NCBI GenBank assembly: GCA_037043015.1
Contig: CM073323.1
Location: 7,130,001-7,194,000 of the forward strand
Reading direction: 5' to 3'
Length of the DNA stretch: 64,000 nucleotides
DNA from: Bryum argenteum
Taxonomy: Eukaryota; Streptophyta; Bryopsida; Bryales; Bryaceae
Under the pieces are notes generated by a model, which was given only the letters and a program-made list of their open reading frames with translations, had not been told where the DNA came from and made no database searches. A program made the translations under genes and the position numbers. This document shows positions 38,664 to 49,919 of this stretch, one piece after another (within the stretch, counting starts at the first letter, position 1; each line of letters opens with the position of its first letter).

Positions 38664-39570
38664 GTTGGGAAAGGTCGTGATAAGCCCATTCGAACATGAC
38701 TATGAAGCCCAAACATCCCTAAGCATTGACCTAATCATCACCGATGCACCGAAAACCTTACGGTGCCTCTCATCGAACCACACGTTGTACCCATGTGGAA
38801 CATGCGAGATGACGATTATTTCGATAACGTGTTCGCATTTCTTTGATGCGAATCTAACGGATGATGGGGTTATACTTCTCATGCACCCAAGGGATAGGGC
38901 CATTGAACGAGAGTTGGACGAGTGCACGTATAGTTACCGATTCAAGATTGTTCGTGATCGGTGGGGTTATAACCCACTTCGTTTGACGTCCGCTGTTGTA
39001 CTCGGCTGCGACGGTAAATCTACTGCCGTTTATATTTCTATATTGTTTTCTCCGTTCAATTTGATAGATTGTAATGTGGTTTTCTAATCGCCCGATTGGA
39101 TTGTGTAGACTCGAACTTCCACATCAAGGTCTTTGCAAGAAAGGATGCAAAGTTTGAAATAAAGAGATCGAATGGTCTATGGGGCAACTCGACATTCTCC
39201 CCCGACGACAATGACAACTTAACCAACTTCACCCACGCCGAAGACCGGATGTTACGCCCGATGGGAAACCGTGGCGGGCGCTCGGGAGAAGCATCCAGAT
39301 TTCATCCGGTGTTTTTATCGAGTGTTTGACCGACGAGAACGACATCGTGTTTGATTGGAGTGTTTCTACGGTATGTGGTTTATGTCAAGATTGAGGATAA
39401 ATGTGATCAAGTGATTTATACTAACACTTGCTCGAATTGTTTTTGTACAGAGCTTCATTATCGCATGCAAACGAACGAATCGTTTTCTCATCGGCTTGGA
39501 GCGAGATGAGGAAATCTTCGCGACAGATCTTGAAACCGATGTTAGAGCAATCGCAAAGTCGGCTTGATGC
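38664..39570 (+). pseudogene. Beta-class DNA methyltransferase-like domain exons
   Basis: Upstream at about 38480 the protein reads IFLEHGDMGEVLNL, as in the 'GD..evl' start of many N4/N6 DNA methyltransferases. Exon 38664-39013 then gives SIDLIITDAPKT, a motif IV look-alike in which DPPY is replaced by DAPK. ANLTDDGVILLMHPRD (the usual post-motif IV strand) and YRFKIVRDRWGYN follow. Exons 39109-39370 and 39451 onward give LTDENDIVFDW, then IIACKRTNRFLIGLERDEEIF, which fits motif X/I (D-x-F ... GSG ... RxxIGxE). Motif IV before motif I is the beta-class order, typical of adenine-N6 or cytosine-N4 enzymes. The changed motif IV and missing GxG argue against catalysis in this copy. Confidence 0.55.
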
Positions 39571-40295
39571 AAGCTCATCCAGAGATCTTACGAGAGGATG
39601 TGGAGCCTAGGAGGAAGAAACCTCGCAAGTACATGGGTGCGTTATATCCGCTCTTTGTATTTTAACTTTTTATGACGCTTTTGTAAACGGGAATTTCTAA
39701 ACTTCACTTTGGAATCTAGTCACGCAGATTGACTCAAGATTATCACTCCATTCGGATCTCATTCGAGTCCTCCATCGCCATTTGCGCTTCCTCGTATCTT
39801 TGAGCGACTTGCCGAGCGGTGGGTGGCGACTCCATCTCCTATTCGTGCTCAAGCCCAAACACCAAAAGTTTCCTCAGAGTGTATTGCGCTTCATAGATTT
39901 TGAAGCTGACCAATGTGATGAAGAATTTGACTCGCCCCACGATAGCGACCATTCTCTTGATTACTATTGAACTTAGCCTCCCTATAGCTTTTGGCAACAA
40001 TATTCGATATTTTTGAATTCGTATGTTTTCAACTCATTTATGAGTTACTATTACTTATTTATACATCTTGGCGTATTGGTTATATATTAAACCGTTTTAA
40101 TTCTAATTACCATGTCTAAACCGCTCTAATATTTTTTTGATCACGCCAAATCAAATTTGTTGTTTGAGTGAGAATCGGTGTATATAAAACTCAGTTTGTA
40201 TTAAGAATGTTTATGAGGTAATTGGAATTTTGAAACCATAATATGTAAATCGAACAATTTTTTTCTTAAAAAAAAAAATCTATTTTTAGGGGTTC

Positions 40296-40309
40296 CCTCG
40301 TGTACGAGG
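40296..40309. promoter_or_regulatory. Tenth CCTCGT-GT-ACGAGG site, near the right terminus
   Basis: The 14-base site is embedded in a longer imperfect palindrome running from GGGGTTC to GAAGCCCC (about 40290-40316). It lies about 325 bp inside the right end of the element, downstream of the last coding exon. A similar extended palindrome with a shortened core is at about 28034-28062. Confidence 0.8.
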
Positions 40310-40406
40310 AAGCCCCCTACTTCTGACAATTATGTCACCTTCTCTCGCCCTTCACGACTTTTGCTTGAGCGAGAGAAACCCTAAACCATCTAAACCCCTA
40401 AAGTGA

Positions 40407-40426
40407 TGACGTCTGTGATGACGTCA
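40407..40426. promoter_or_regulatory. Duplicated TGACGT / TGACGTCA element in the right subterminal region
   Basis: GTGATGACGTCT is followed at once by GTGATGACGTCA, which holds the perfect palindrome TGACGTCA (40419-40426), a standard plant bZIP (ACGT-core) binding site. It sits in the right subterminal region of the MULE next to AAACCCTAAACC telo-box-like repeats. A regulatory role is inferred. Confidence 0.45.
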
Positions 40427-40600
40427 GCACTAACCTATTGTATAGTGTACCCAAAAACCTAAACAAATGTGACTTAAGTCCACGGGTTTGGGAGCATTTA
40501 CTTCTAAACCCTATACCAATATTTCAGTTTTATTTACCCTAAACCGTGGTAATAGGATACTTAATATTCGTAAACTCGGGGGGATTTTTTTGGAAATTTT

Positions 40601-40634
40601 CTCACCGCTCACCGCTCACGCCTGTGCATTCCCC
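40601..40634 (-). repeat. Right terminal inverted repeat of the MULE
   Basis: Its reverse complement starts GGGGAATGCACAGGCGTGAG and continues with TGAGCGG heptamers; 25 of 34 positions match the left end. It is followed directly by the target-site duplication. Confidence 0.82.
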
Positions 40635-40644
40635 TGCATGGGCC
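40635..40644. repeat. Right target-site duplication of the MULE (TGCATGGGCC)
   Basis: An exact direct repeat of 26075-26084. Confidence 0.88.
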
Positions 40645-43020
40645 TAGGGGACTGAGGTGTCCTCTATTTATTTTAACATGTGTGCTTGAAGCTCCTTGAG
40701 ATTCAAAATGGGTTTTTGAAATTTCGGGGCAACCTAGTAAAGGTATTTAAATTAAATATTTGTGTTGTGTTGTTCTTATATTGCAAAGTGTATTTGGTAG
40801 AATTTTCAAAGTCAAATTCCAAAATTCAGAGTCTTTTAGGAGAATCCATAGGTTGCGAGACGAAATTGGGCAACTCAATCCCTAAGAGCCCAACTAACTA
40901 TTTTATGGTCGATCTAAAATTTGAGGATCTCTAGCACGATAAAAAATGATATTTTGTGCATTTTTTTTTTCTACATTCAAGAAGTTTAGCAAGTTGAGAA
41001 CGACATTCACTTTTCAGAACGTCCTTCGCAGTCATAGGTTGTTCATGATATTAAGTTCTATAACACAAACAAGGCAAGGTTTTATTAGTGTAGGAAAACT
41101 TACTAGTTTGGAAAAGTAATTGTGTTTCTCTTAGGTTATTAGTGGCTTCAATCTACAATAATTTGAAAGACTTGTGTTTCTAGGCACAAGACCCCCCTTG
41201 GGCACTCGAGAGTTGACATGTAAGTATCCTCAAAACCCATAATGGGTTTATGCAATTTTGGGTAGCGATTTGAAAGAATTCAAAGTAATGTTTTTGCCTA
41301 AGATTATTATAGGGTGCTCCTTATACTACAAAGTGTATGTAATGAAATTTGCAAAGCCAAATTTCAATTTTAACACCTTCATCAAAAAAGTTCAGGTTTC
41401 TGGTACGAAACTGGCAATCAAATCTAGACTTTTGTCATTTTTATTTTAAACAAATGTGTTCATAACCAAATTATTATTCAAGTTGAAAATTTTGTCAATT
41501 TAACAAGGTCATCCTCCAAAAATTACAAAAACGATCCTCACAATTTCCCGTAATTTCCGAATCATTTCTTACAATATCTTCCAAAATTTGAGCTTTTGGA
41601 ATTTTTCTGATTTATTTTTCCAAAAATTCACACACTCACAAATGCACCTACTCTTTGCTTGAGATTCGAAAAAAATTTATATATTTGACCATGGTGCATG
41701 TTTTTCAATATTGTTGTTATTAGACCTTCTTTAAGGAAACAATTTGCATGTAGAGCAAGAAACAAAATGAGCCTCTAAAATTTTGCATGGGGGTACCCAA
41801 CTTGATTACCTACATGGAAAAAATATGCCCAAAATGTTTGGTGTAACAAACTTCAACTTGCCCTTGGCACCATTTACATTATGTGTCATGTGCAATGGCC
41901 AATAAAAGATTTGCATCAAGAGAAAATTCAATGGTTCAAAATTTTAGGAGGAGCTTAAAAACAAAGATCCTATCTGTCGAAAAATTAAAAATAAAGAAAA
42001 AATTGATTCACATGGCCAAGAGTGCAGGGGACTTAAAAAAGGCAGTTTTGAGACTTCTTACTCCCAAAACAACAAGGAAGTTTAAGGGTGAAATTCTTAG
42101 GAAAAATTCACTCCCAACCTCTTCATTTGTTAGGTCTTTAAACAAAAACTGCTCATTGAAGTGAAAATATTGAGCACTTGTAATGCGGCATAACCACCAG
42201 AAGCTAAAGGTCAGTTGAACCGTACTACATGTAGTCTTGAAGGTTTTTTGTCATCCATAAACATCGAAGGAAAAGTTTGTTGTCACTTGTGTTGACTTTC
42301 TTTTCAAGATACTGCATTTTGTTTTTACATGTGTTGCAACATATCATGAACAACACCTTTTCATGATAACCTTTTGGAGCGAACCCTGATTTGTAGGAGT
42401 GAGACCTCAAGGAAGAGTGCTAAAAAAATGGCTCAAATTTCAAATTTCCCTATGTGTAATGAAGATAATAATGGAAGTGATTTTCATGCATGGGAAGAGT
42501 AAGTGGAACGACATTCATAATGGATTCATGATTTTTGGATTTTTTTACAGTTTGCTATGAATTTTTGAAGAGACTATCTTATAGGTGTTTTTAAAATGGT
42601 CCTCTAATTTTGCACCTGATAATGTTTGTGGTGAGTACATGCTAGTGTTAAGTGAAGAAGCTATTATGTACATGTGGGTCAAGAAGCCTAGTGCTCCATT
42701 ATTGATACTGCTCCACTTCTGAGCACTCTCCCTTACAACATGCCTAGCTTTGTGCTTCACGCCAGGGCCGCTCGGCTGCATGAAAAGCTTGCACGCGCCA
42801 CTCGGTCGGGTGTGGCAACCCCACCCCAAGCCAAAGGAAAAAGCCGCTTACCGATCACATTTGCTCACAAGCTAGGTATAATAGAATAATTTCCCGCCAA
42901 TAAAGTTTTTGCCATGTGGCACTCTTCCATTGCATAATGGGGATGCTAAAATGTAAATGAAGACATGGGATAACTTGGAGTTATGGTGTCCTAGAATTTA
43001 GAAGACCTCAACCCTATTGA
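40645..43020. other. AT-rich repeat-derived DNA without a gene
   Basis: No gene is recognisable. The segment 41220-41440 resembles part of the ~3-kb repeat seen at 54.2 and 61.5 kb (phrases such as CCTTATACTACAAAGTGTATGT). The frame at 41883-42164 is Lys-rich low complexity and not convincing. Confidence 0.5.
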
Positions 43021-43205
43021 CCGGAATTCACGACCCGGTTACAAGACCAGATTATAGATTACAGGAGCGGGTTACAGGACCGGATTACAGATTACAAGAC
43101 CAGGTAACAAATTACAAGACCGGGTTATAGATTACAGGACCGGGTTACATATTACAGGACCGGGTTACAGGTTACAGGACCGGGTTACAGATTACAGGAC
43201 CGGAT
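43020..43205. repeat. Minisatellite, ~19-21-bp units (GGACCGGGTTACAGATTACA)
   Basis: Eight to nine units of GACCGGGTTACAGATTACAG with small changes, ending directly beside the MITE at 43229. Confidence 0.9.
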
Positions 43206-43228
43206 AGTGTGTGGGCTGGCCTCGACAC

Positions 43229-43524
43229 TAAGGGCGGGACAGTGGAGGACCTACGCCTCCCTGCCCGCCCACAAAACCCTGCCCGCATAAAATAATTTGG
43301 GAGTAAATTTGCCCCCTAAATTTTTGTTATTGATGTCACCAATGTCATCATGGGACATGTCTTAGGGTAAATTGGGGTCGCAGATCCCATTTTTAAACTC
43401 AAAATCTGAAAAAAAATATTGTAGGGCCTCCAAAAATGCAAAAATCAGATTTATACGAATTTTTTCCGGGCAGCGAGTATGGGCAGGCAGCGGAGGCGTA
43501 AGTCCTCCACTGTCCCGCCCTTAG
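43229..43524. mobile_element. MITE with ~42-bp GC-rich terminal inverted repeats
   Basis: The left terminus 43229-43270 (TAAGGGCGGGACAGTGGAGG...) and the right terminus 43482-43524 are reverse complements with a few changes. The 296-bp element has no coding capacity. Flanking TAA (left) and TTA (right) hint at a PIF/Harbinger-type TWA target, but the two are not identical, so the superfamily is uncertain. Confidence 0.8.
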
Positions 43525-46500
43525 AGACGAGGGTGGGCTGGGGGTTCCTCACACTCCAAACAAGGCTCCACTCTCGGGCCCTGAGTGCGGGCTGGGCATG
43601 GTCTTACCCCGCACATCCACATGCTCCAAAGTGGCAGGAAGAGGTGATGATGTCTGTAGTTGTACATGCACATGAGGCTTTTGCACCAACCCAATCCACC
43701 AGCATGTATCATATCCCCTGGTACAACACGCCTGGATATTTGGGCCGGTGTTTGGAGTACTATTAGTTATGGGTGGACTCAATGTGTTTCACCTGAGAAA
43801 GCTTCACCCCCCTTCCAATCCTATGCAAGCTCCACAATCTGCATTCATGCCTTCCACTTTACAAACATATACAAGCATTACGAAGGAAAATGTGAATTTT
43901 TCTACCAAATTTTCACATAAGAAACCAATTTCCCTTATTAGTAAAAGAGGACCAAGAGATCCAAAGCTTGTCTCTTTTAGATCGACTTTGAATCTCTTGG
44001 TTTTTTAGGGAGTAAGAGTCTACGGACACTAGAGATGAAAAGCCAAGAGAAAATGAATATTAGCCAATGCGAGGCCTTGGAACTAGAAGTCAAAGAGATG
44101 AGGTTCTTTTCGAGTCCAAGAGACGAGAGGAGAAAAGAATGACTTGGAAAACACTTTTGTCCTCCATGGCAACAATGATGTGCCTCCTTAGATTTATAAT
44201 CAGACTTGACCTTGAGAGGTTGGCGAGACTAGATATCAAGGGGGTTGTTGGCTAATAAATCTACAATTAATTACTTAATGTATTTTTGTATCATCTTAGA
44301 AATAATTTTACATGAGAGCTTTTGGCCTTTTCTCACTTCGCACCCACCTAAAAGCTATGGCTTCTCAGAGATTGGGGTCTCATGTATGGGCCATGACCCA
44401 ACAGGAGCTTGGCCTAAGATGAATATAGAAAAAATACTTCATTACAATTGATCACAATATGAATTCAATTGCATAAGAAATATCCAAGTTTCGGTATTTC
44501 ATCAAATGCTTAGATTTTCCAACATGTGCAATGAAATTTTTTGAATACTTTTATGATGCTTCTTATACTAATACTTTACAAGATCCTATGGTAAGATCCT
44601 ATTTCAAGCTTTTTCATCAATTTTTAGAAATTATAATCCCTAAATGAACCAAATGTTGAAAAGCGACAAATTGTATGGAAGGCAACACCTTTGAAGAGCC
44701 ATAGCTTTTTCATTCAAGGTATGTTTCAAAAATTACTTGGGTTAGGTCCCAAATCAAGTCTTGTTTGTGTGATGAAAATTGCAGACCTATGCAACAGAGT
44801 TTGACCTAATGGCAAGCATTTCAGTGAAGGGAGCTCTTGTTTTTGGGTTTTCAAACAATGGGGCATGTTTTACCATTGTAGGTCAATTATGTGAAAGCCA
44901 AGTTAGTTTTTTGGGAACTTTTTTTGCATAAGTATGATTTAAGGATGAATTCTAATAGATTTAAGTTGCAATATTTTTGGTTCGTTTCTTTTAGGTACAA
45001 GATTTGTAATGATATTTCTATATTGAGAAAGTTTTAATATTGCACGGTTTTTGAGAAGTTATTTCTCATTCATCCATTGTTGGATTTCAATTTCGTTTGT
45101 TGGGTTGAATTCTTTTTCAAGTCTTGTAAAAGTGGTAAAAATCTTAAATTCATCCAAGATGTGAGGAAGACATGGCATGCAGTTAAGTACAAGGTGTCTA
45201 GTTTAAGACCTTTTTCCTTTGAACATCTTTTTAGTTGGGGATTTTTCATTCTAGTAGGTATATTGATAGCATTTCCACCTCGAAGTGAAAATGATGAAAT
45301 TATGTAGCCTATCTTGTGTACTAATACGTTACAATCTCGAAATGTATAAGGCCTAACATCTCAATTTTTGGTGAGCATGACCTACAACAAGTCTACTACA
45401 AGTTTGTATGGTTGAAAACTAAACAACTTATCTTCATTTTCATATATGAGGCTTTTTTAGAAGATGTGTTTTTAGGCTAAAAATAGACTTAGACGTTTAG
45501 GAGATAAACTTTTAAGATTCTCTTAACCACATGCACATCTTTGGAGAATGCTTTTTAGTTCCTCAAGCTTTTAGAGTCAAAGATTAATCTAAATAAGCCA
45601 AATGTTCATATTGTGTTGAAAGACCCAATTCTTTGACTTTGTGATTACATCTAGGGGCCATCAAGTATATGGTTGGATCAGTGACTGGGAAGAAACGACC
45701 GCTAGTTCATTGTCAGCCAATTTTGTAACCTATTTTGCATACTAATGTGTTACGATTCTCCAATCTATGAGACCTTTTAACTATAATTCTCGTCCACATA
45801 ACCTACAATAAGTCTATTTTAAGTTTGTACGGTTGAGATTTAAATAGCTTATATTTCAACTATGACACTTCTTTTGAAAAAATGTATATTGACTAAAAGT
45901 AGGCTAGGAAGTCGAGGGGTTAAGGATTAAAGGGGAAAAGAACAAACAAGTTTTATATACTAGTATATACTTGTGTCATACGGACATTAAGAAAGAAAAA
46001 GAAAAAAGTATTTGATTAATTTGTATGTGATGTCCCCCTTATCACCAATGACCGAGCTCCTTATTTGGTACTCTTCAAAACTACCCCCTATCCCTAGTTC
46101 ACTTGTTAATGGTCTCCCTACTTTTTAAGATTTATTGCATGTCCTCTGTTCCCTTCTTCTCGCTTCAGAATCAAATAAGAAGAATTAACTATTCAAATTA
46201 AATTGTTAAATAGTATGACATGTTAACTCCCAAATGGAATTACGCATTTGTGGCGAACCAAACACATTTCCAAAAAAAATGTCACAAATAGAAACAAAGG
46301 TAACTTAATCAAATCTCAACTGTACAATCTTGTAGAATCGTGAAGTTGCTTGGACTAAGATGTATGCCAATACTTCACACTATATTGAATAAAATTGCAA
46401 TTTTCACTCTAAACATTAGATTTGATCCAGGATCGGCCCAAGCAAATCATGTTTAAAATGGATCATTAATTAAGAAGTGATTGCTTATGAGGTTTCATTT

Positions 46501-46730
46501 TGTCATCCAAAATGTCAAGTTTTGACATTTGGTGCATCTAGATAGAGGATATTTGTGTGGCATGGGGTATCTTCAAAACCATAGGACTCATAGGGGAGCA
46601 TGCAGTTTTTTTTGGAATAAGAATACTTCTTAAAAGTGGAGACATCAACTGGTTGCAAATTTAGGTGCATATCAAAAAATCAATATCAAAGCATATTTTG
46701 TCTGAAAATCTATAAATGTAATATTCTTAA
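43525..46730. other. AT-rich repeat-derived DNA without a gene
   Basis: It contains a diverged copy of the dispersed ~240-bp repeat at about 44667-44910. There are also two related segments at about 45318-45450 and 45730-45860 (around CCTACAACAAGTCTAC). No gene is supported; short frames at 43479-43766 overlap the MITE end and look incidental. Confidence 0.5.
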
Positions 46731-46739
46731 AGTTCAAAG

Positions 46740-47500
46740 TACAAGCGCAGCAAGGTGAAACCTACTTACTAAACAACCAAATCCAACCTAGTTAAAAAAG
46801 CGAGTAGGGTTGGTGTAAGATAATGCTATTGGTGTCAATGTTTGAAACTACCATGTGAATACAAGGGTTGAAGAGCCAAATTCAACTTAATCCAACCTAA
46901 GTGCATAGAAGGAGGTTGGTCGCAAATTGTCAAATTATTCCAGAGTTGAAACATATTTATCAACAACCAAATCCAACCGGATCACAAAAGCGGGTTGGTT
47001 GGTGTAGAATAATTCTATTGGTATCTCTGAAACTACCAATAGTGCCAACCAGATTGCAAATAGGAGGTTGGTGACAAATCGTCAAACTATTCTAAAGCTT
47101 AAACGTATTTACTAACAACCAAATCACAAAAGAGATTTGGTAGGCATAGAATAATAATAGCTATTGGTGTCTGAAACTACCATTTGAAACGAAGGGTTGA
47201 AAAGCCAAATTCAACTGAATCCAAGGAGATGGCAAAAAAATGGTTGTTAGTAAGGTTATTGGTATCGAAGTCTCAAACCGCCCAAGTAATTCCACAACCC
47301 AATTCAATAGTATCACACAAAATATTAGTTGGTGTGCAATAGGATAATTGATGTTTAAAATTGCCAACTGAATCTATTAGTTGGACAACTAAATTCAATT
47401 GATTTATTGATGAGGTTGGTTAGCATTGAAAAGGGTATTGGTGTCAATGTCTAATATTGTCAAAGAAGTCCAAGAGGTGAAAGTTTGAATCCAACCATCC
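46740..47500. repeat. Degenerate ~150-bp tandem repeat
   Basis: Phrases such as AACAACCAAATCCAACC, TATTGGTGTC, GAAACTACCA and GGAGGTTGGT recur in the same order about four to five times. The units are strongly diverged. No protein is implied. Confidence 0.55.
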
Positions 47501-49449
47501 AAAATGTGAGAAATTTAGGGTATTCACTTTTGTGCAAGAGTCCTAGTTTTAAATATCTTCTCCTTTATAAATTTTGGTGAAATTTTCATCATCGCAAGGC
47601 CACTATTCGTGCAAAGGAAAGTTTCTCATGGATGTTTTTTGTTCAAGGGTGTTCTTGAAATGAAGGTATACATCATTGTAGTTAGTGATTTGTTCATTGC
47701 GATAAGTCTAGTGGTAGCATTTTCACTTCAAATTGAATATATTGAGATTTTGTGATGTTTATTAAGTACTGAGCAATCCATGAAGCCTTAGCATTGAAAG
47801 TTTGGCTCACATGATGCACAATAGGTCTACTACAAGATTGTAAAATTGAGATTTGATCAAGTTACCTTTGTTTCTATTCATGACATTATTCCAAAAATGT
47901 GTTCAGTTCACCACAAATGCGTAATCCCATTTAGGGATTAACATGGCATTGTATTTAGTACTCAATTTTGAATAGCTGATTCTTGATTCTTCTTATCTGA
48001 TTCTTTGCTCTGATCCTTTGTTCTTGGTTCCTAGTTCCCCTATGATGTCCCCTTGATCTCCCATTCACTCCTTCTTTGCAGCCATTTTAATGTTCCATAT
48101 TCCTTGTCATATCACAGGGATCTAATAAAATTTCAATAAAAATCAAATACCACTCAGAGAAACTCTTCAAAATCTTCAAAACTCTTCATGTCATGTATAC
48201 ATGACCAAATGATGATGGTAACCATGACAATGCATGTATGGATCGCCACGGACAAAACAAATCACATTCTTTTATACAAAGAGACTAGTGGGACCCGTGC
48301 CGTTGAGCACATTCAACTTGGATTGCCTAAAGCTATAAAACATTCATAAACTTCAAATAAGTTGTTAGAGAAAATATTAAAAAATACATATCGAATTTAT
48401 ATAACGGTGCTTGATTGAGCGGTTGGTTGAGCGGTTGAGCGGGAAGTGTGGATACAGCAAGTCTCAACGACGGATTCCAACGCGGAACCATCGTGTGAGA
48501 CAAAGCCTCCTATATTGTAATAGAGATATCTACCATGGAACAAAACCTCACAAGAATCTTTTTCTTCCCACTCAAGAACAGAATCACTTTAAGGTAAGGA
48601 TTTTGCATGGAGATTTCAGCAAGGATTGGGTTTGAGACGATAAGGAAATATCAGCAGACGATATGAAAATATCAGCAAGGGTCAAATCAGCAACCTTTGG
48701 GCGCCATCACCAAATCTGCTGCATGAGTAGGGTAGGGTATATCGGAAATAGTGTTGATGAGAGCGGGGAGCACTTGAAGCTCGCGCGCGACACAAATGAA
48801 GGAGGGCATGCAGCGAGCGGTACGAAAACATCAACATTGAATCAACAGACAGAGAATTACTGCCTCCAGGGATGAGAGAAAAGGATAAACTGTCAGAGCA
48901 GTGAACAGAGCAGGGTCTCTCCGAAAGTTCAAATCTAGAGATCTACAAGTAGCCTAGACTCTAGTCTTGGGCGATAGGGCACAATCCTTCTTCATCATGG
49001 CGCTCATGATTGAAACGTCATCTTTCGCATGGGCCACATAAAGTCGCAATCATTTTCTGGCGTGGGACGAGGACGAGGAGGCCCCACTTCCCACTTCTCC
49101 ACGCCCGCCACAGTATTTTGCCTCCTCCACACTGCCTTGTCAACGATGAGCCATTACTCAATAAAACGGCAAAACCCTAGCTACAGTCATCCACATTCAA
49201 TGATAATGGAAAATATAGGGACTCTGTGCAAAGCTTGTGCAAGAGAAAGTTGGCTTCGCATTGATGGTGGTTTGCGAAAGTTTTACATTGGATGCGGAGG
49301 TGTTTTGTGAAACTGGGTCAAGACTCACACTGGGCCTGGCTCACTCGTTTCCGTACCTTCGTATCAAAGACTACAGCTTTTCTGTCAATGGGAGGTCAAA
49401 CTATTTCTCTATAAAACTGCACTCTTTATCATCTGATTTATTATTCTAT
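47500..49449. other. 3' flank of the aminotransferase and unassigned DNA
   Basis: No gene is recognised. From about 48400 the composition is less AT-rich, with short frames lacking known domains (48411-48635, 48663-48875, 49029-49310). Part may be the 3' UTR of the minus-strand aminotransferase. Confidence 0.4.
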
Positions 49450-49883
49450 TTAGTCGGGTGTCCGTGACGAATCGAGCTTTGCTAGCCGATCCACCAGGAG
49501 TTCGAACTTTTGGTGTCGATCCAGCATACTCAACCTGACGAATTCCGTGCCGACGCCGAAATGTTGGCCACCGCGAGTGATGATTTTGTTGTTCTTTAAC
49601 ATCGCTTGACAGTCGACTACTTTCATGCACTTGATCCACGCAAACGCTGCCACAAAGACATCCACTTTCAGAACTCATCGTTATAGGAGAGTCCACTTTC
49701 GGAACTCGGTGATCTAACGCAGAGAGATAGGTAGTTACCTGGGCTGGAGTCGATTTCCTTGTGAAAAAAGCTACAATTGGATGTTTCAGTTTCGGGAATC
49801 TCAAACTCGGAGGAAGCATTAAGCGCTGCACGCAACCGTTTCCATCTGTACTGCATAACGGTCGATCCGTAATGAAAAAGCTT

Positions 49884-49919
<36 letters not shown>

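Larger units (their letters stand above)
35233..39970 (+). pseudogene. ParB-like / DNA methyltransferase-like protein gene of the MULE, decayed, many exons
   Basis: Coding exons with good splice sites can be followed: 35233-~35560, ~35735-36619, 36711-36906, 36999-37196, 37272-~37490, 37593-37828, 37909-~38565, 38664-39013, 39109-39370 and 39451-~39570, with a final exon before about 39970. The order of parts is: acidic N-terminus; ParB-like domain (36190-36619); a middle region of unknown fold (36711-38300); an acidic/basic linker; and a beta-class DNA-methyltransferase-like domain (38440-39570). Single-base frameshifts lie at about 36260, 37370, 38300 and 39260. TGA stops interrupt the frame at 35327, 37611 and 38069. 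The gene is divergent from the transposase and fills the right half of the element. Domain calls rest on motif patterns read by eye, not on a profile search. Confidence 0.6.
26085..40634. mobile_element. Mutator-like element (MULE), 14.55 kb, two divergent decayed genes
   Basis: The element is bounded by inverted termini (26085-26118 and 40601-40634; 25 of 34 positions agree) and a perfect 10-bp target-site duplication. Both ends contain tandem TGAGCGG-type heptamers. Subterminal CCTATTACC motifs also occur inverted near each end. The left half carries a MURA-type transposase pseudogene on the minus strand. The right half carries a long, multi-exon pseudogene on the plus strand with ParB-like and DNA-methyltransferase-like domains. 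A duplicated promoter-like region separates the two. The right half also holds minisatellites, a nested MITE and a cluster of CCTCGT-NN-ACGAGG inverted repeats. At 14.55 kb it is large for a MULE. Removing the element and one duplication copy leaves a continuous AT-rich repeat background. Confidence 0.85.

Noticed and set aside
28030..40320. A separate nested element bounded by the extended palindromes at 28.03 and 40.30 kb
   Set aside because: No target duplication at those points, and the left one lies in an intron-like gap of the transposase gene; more likely they are members of the dispersed site family.
43000..43210. CRISPR-like array
   Set aside because: Units are contiguous with no unique spacers, in a plant genome; it is a minisatellite.
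49029..49310. Small plus-strand gene downstream of the aminotransferase
   Set aside because: No recognisable domain and no supporting start or splice evidence.
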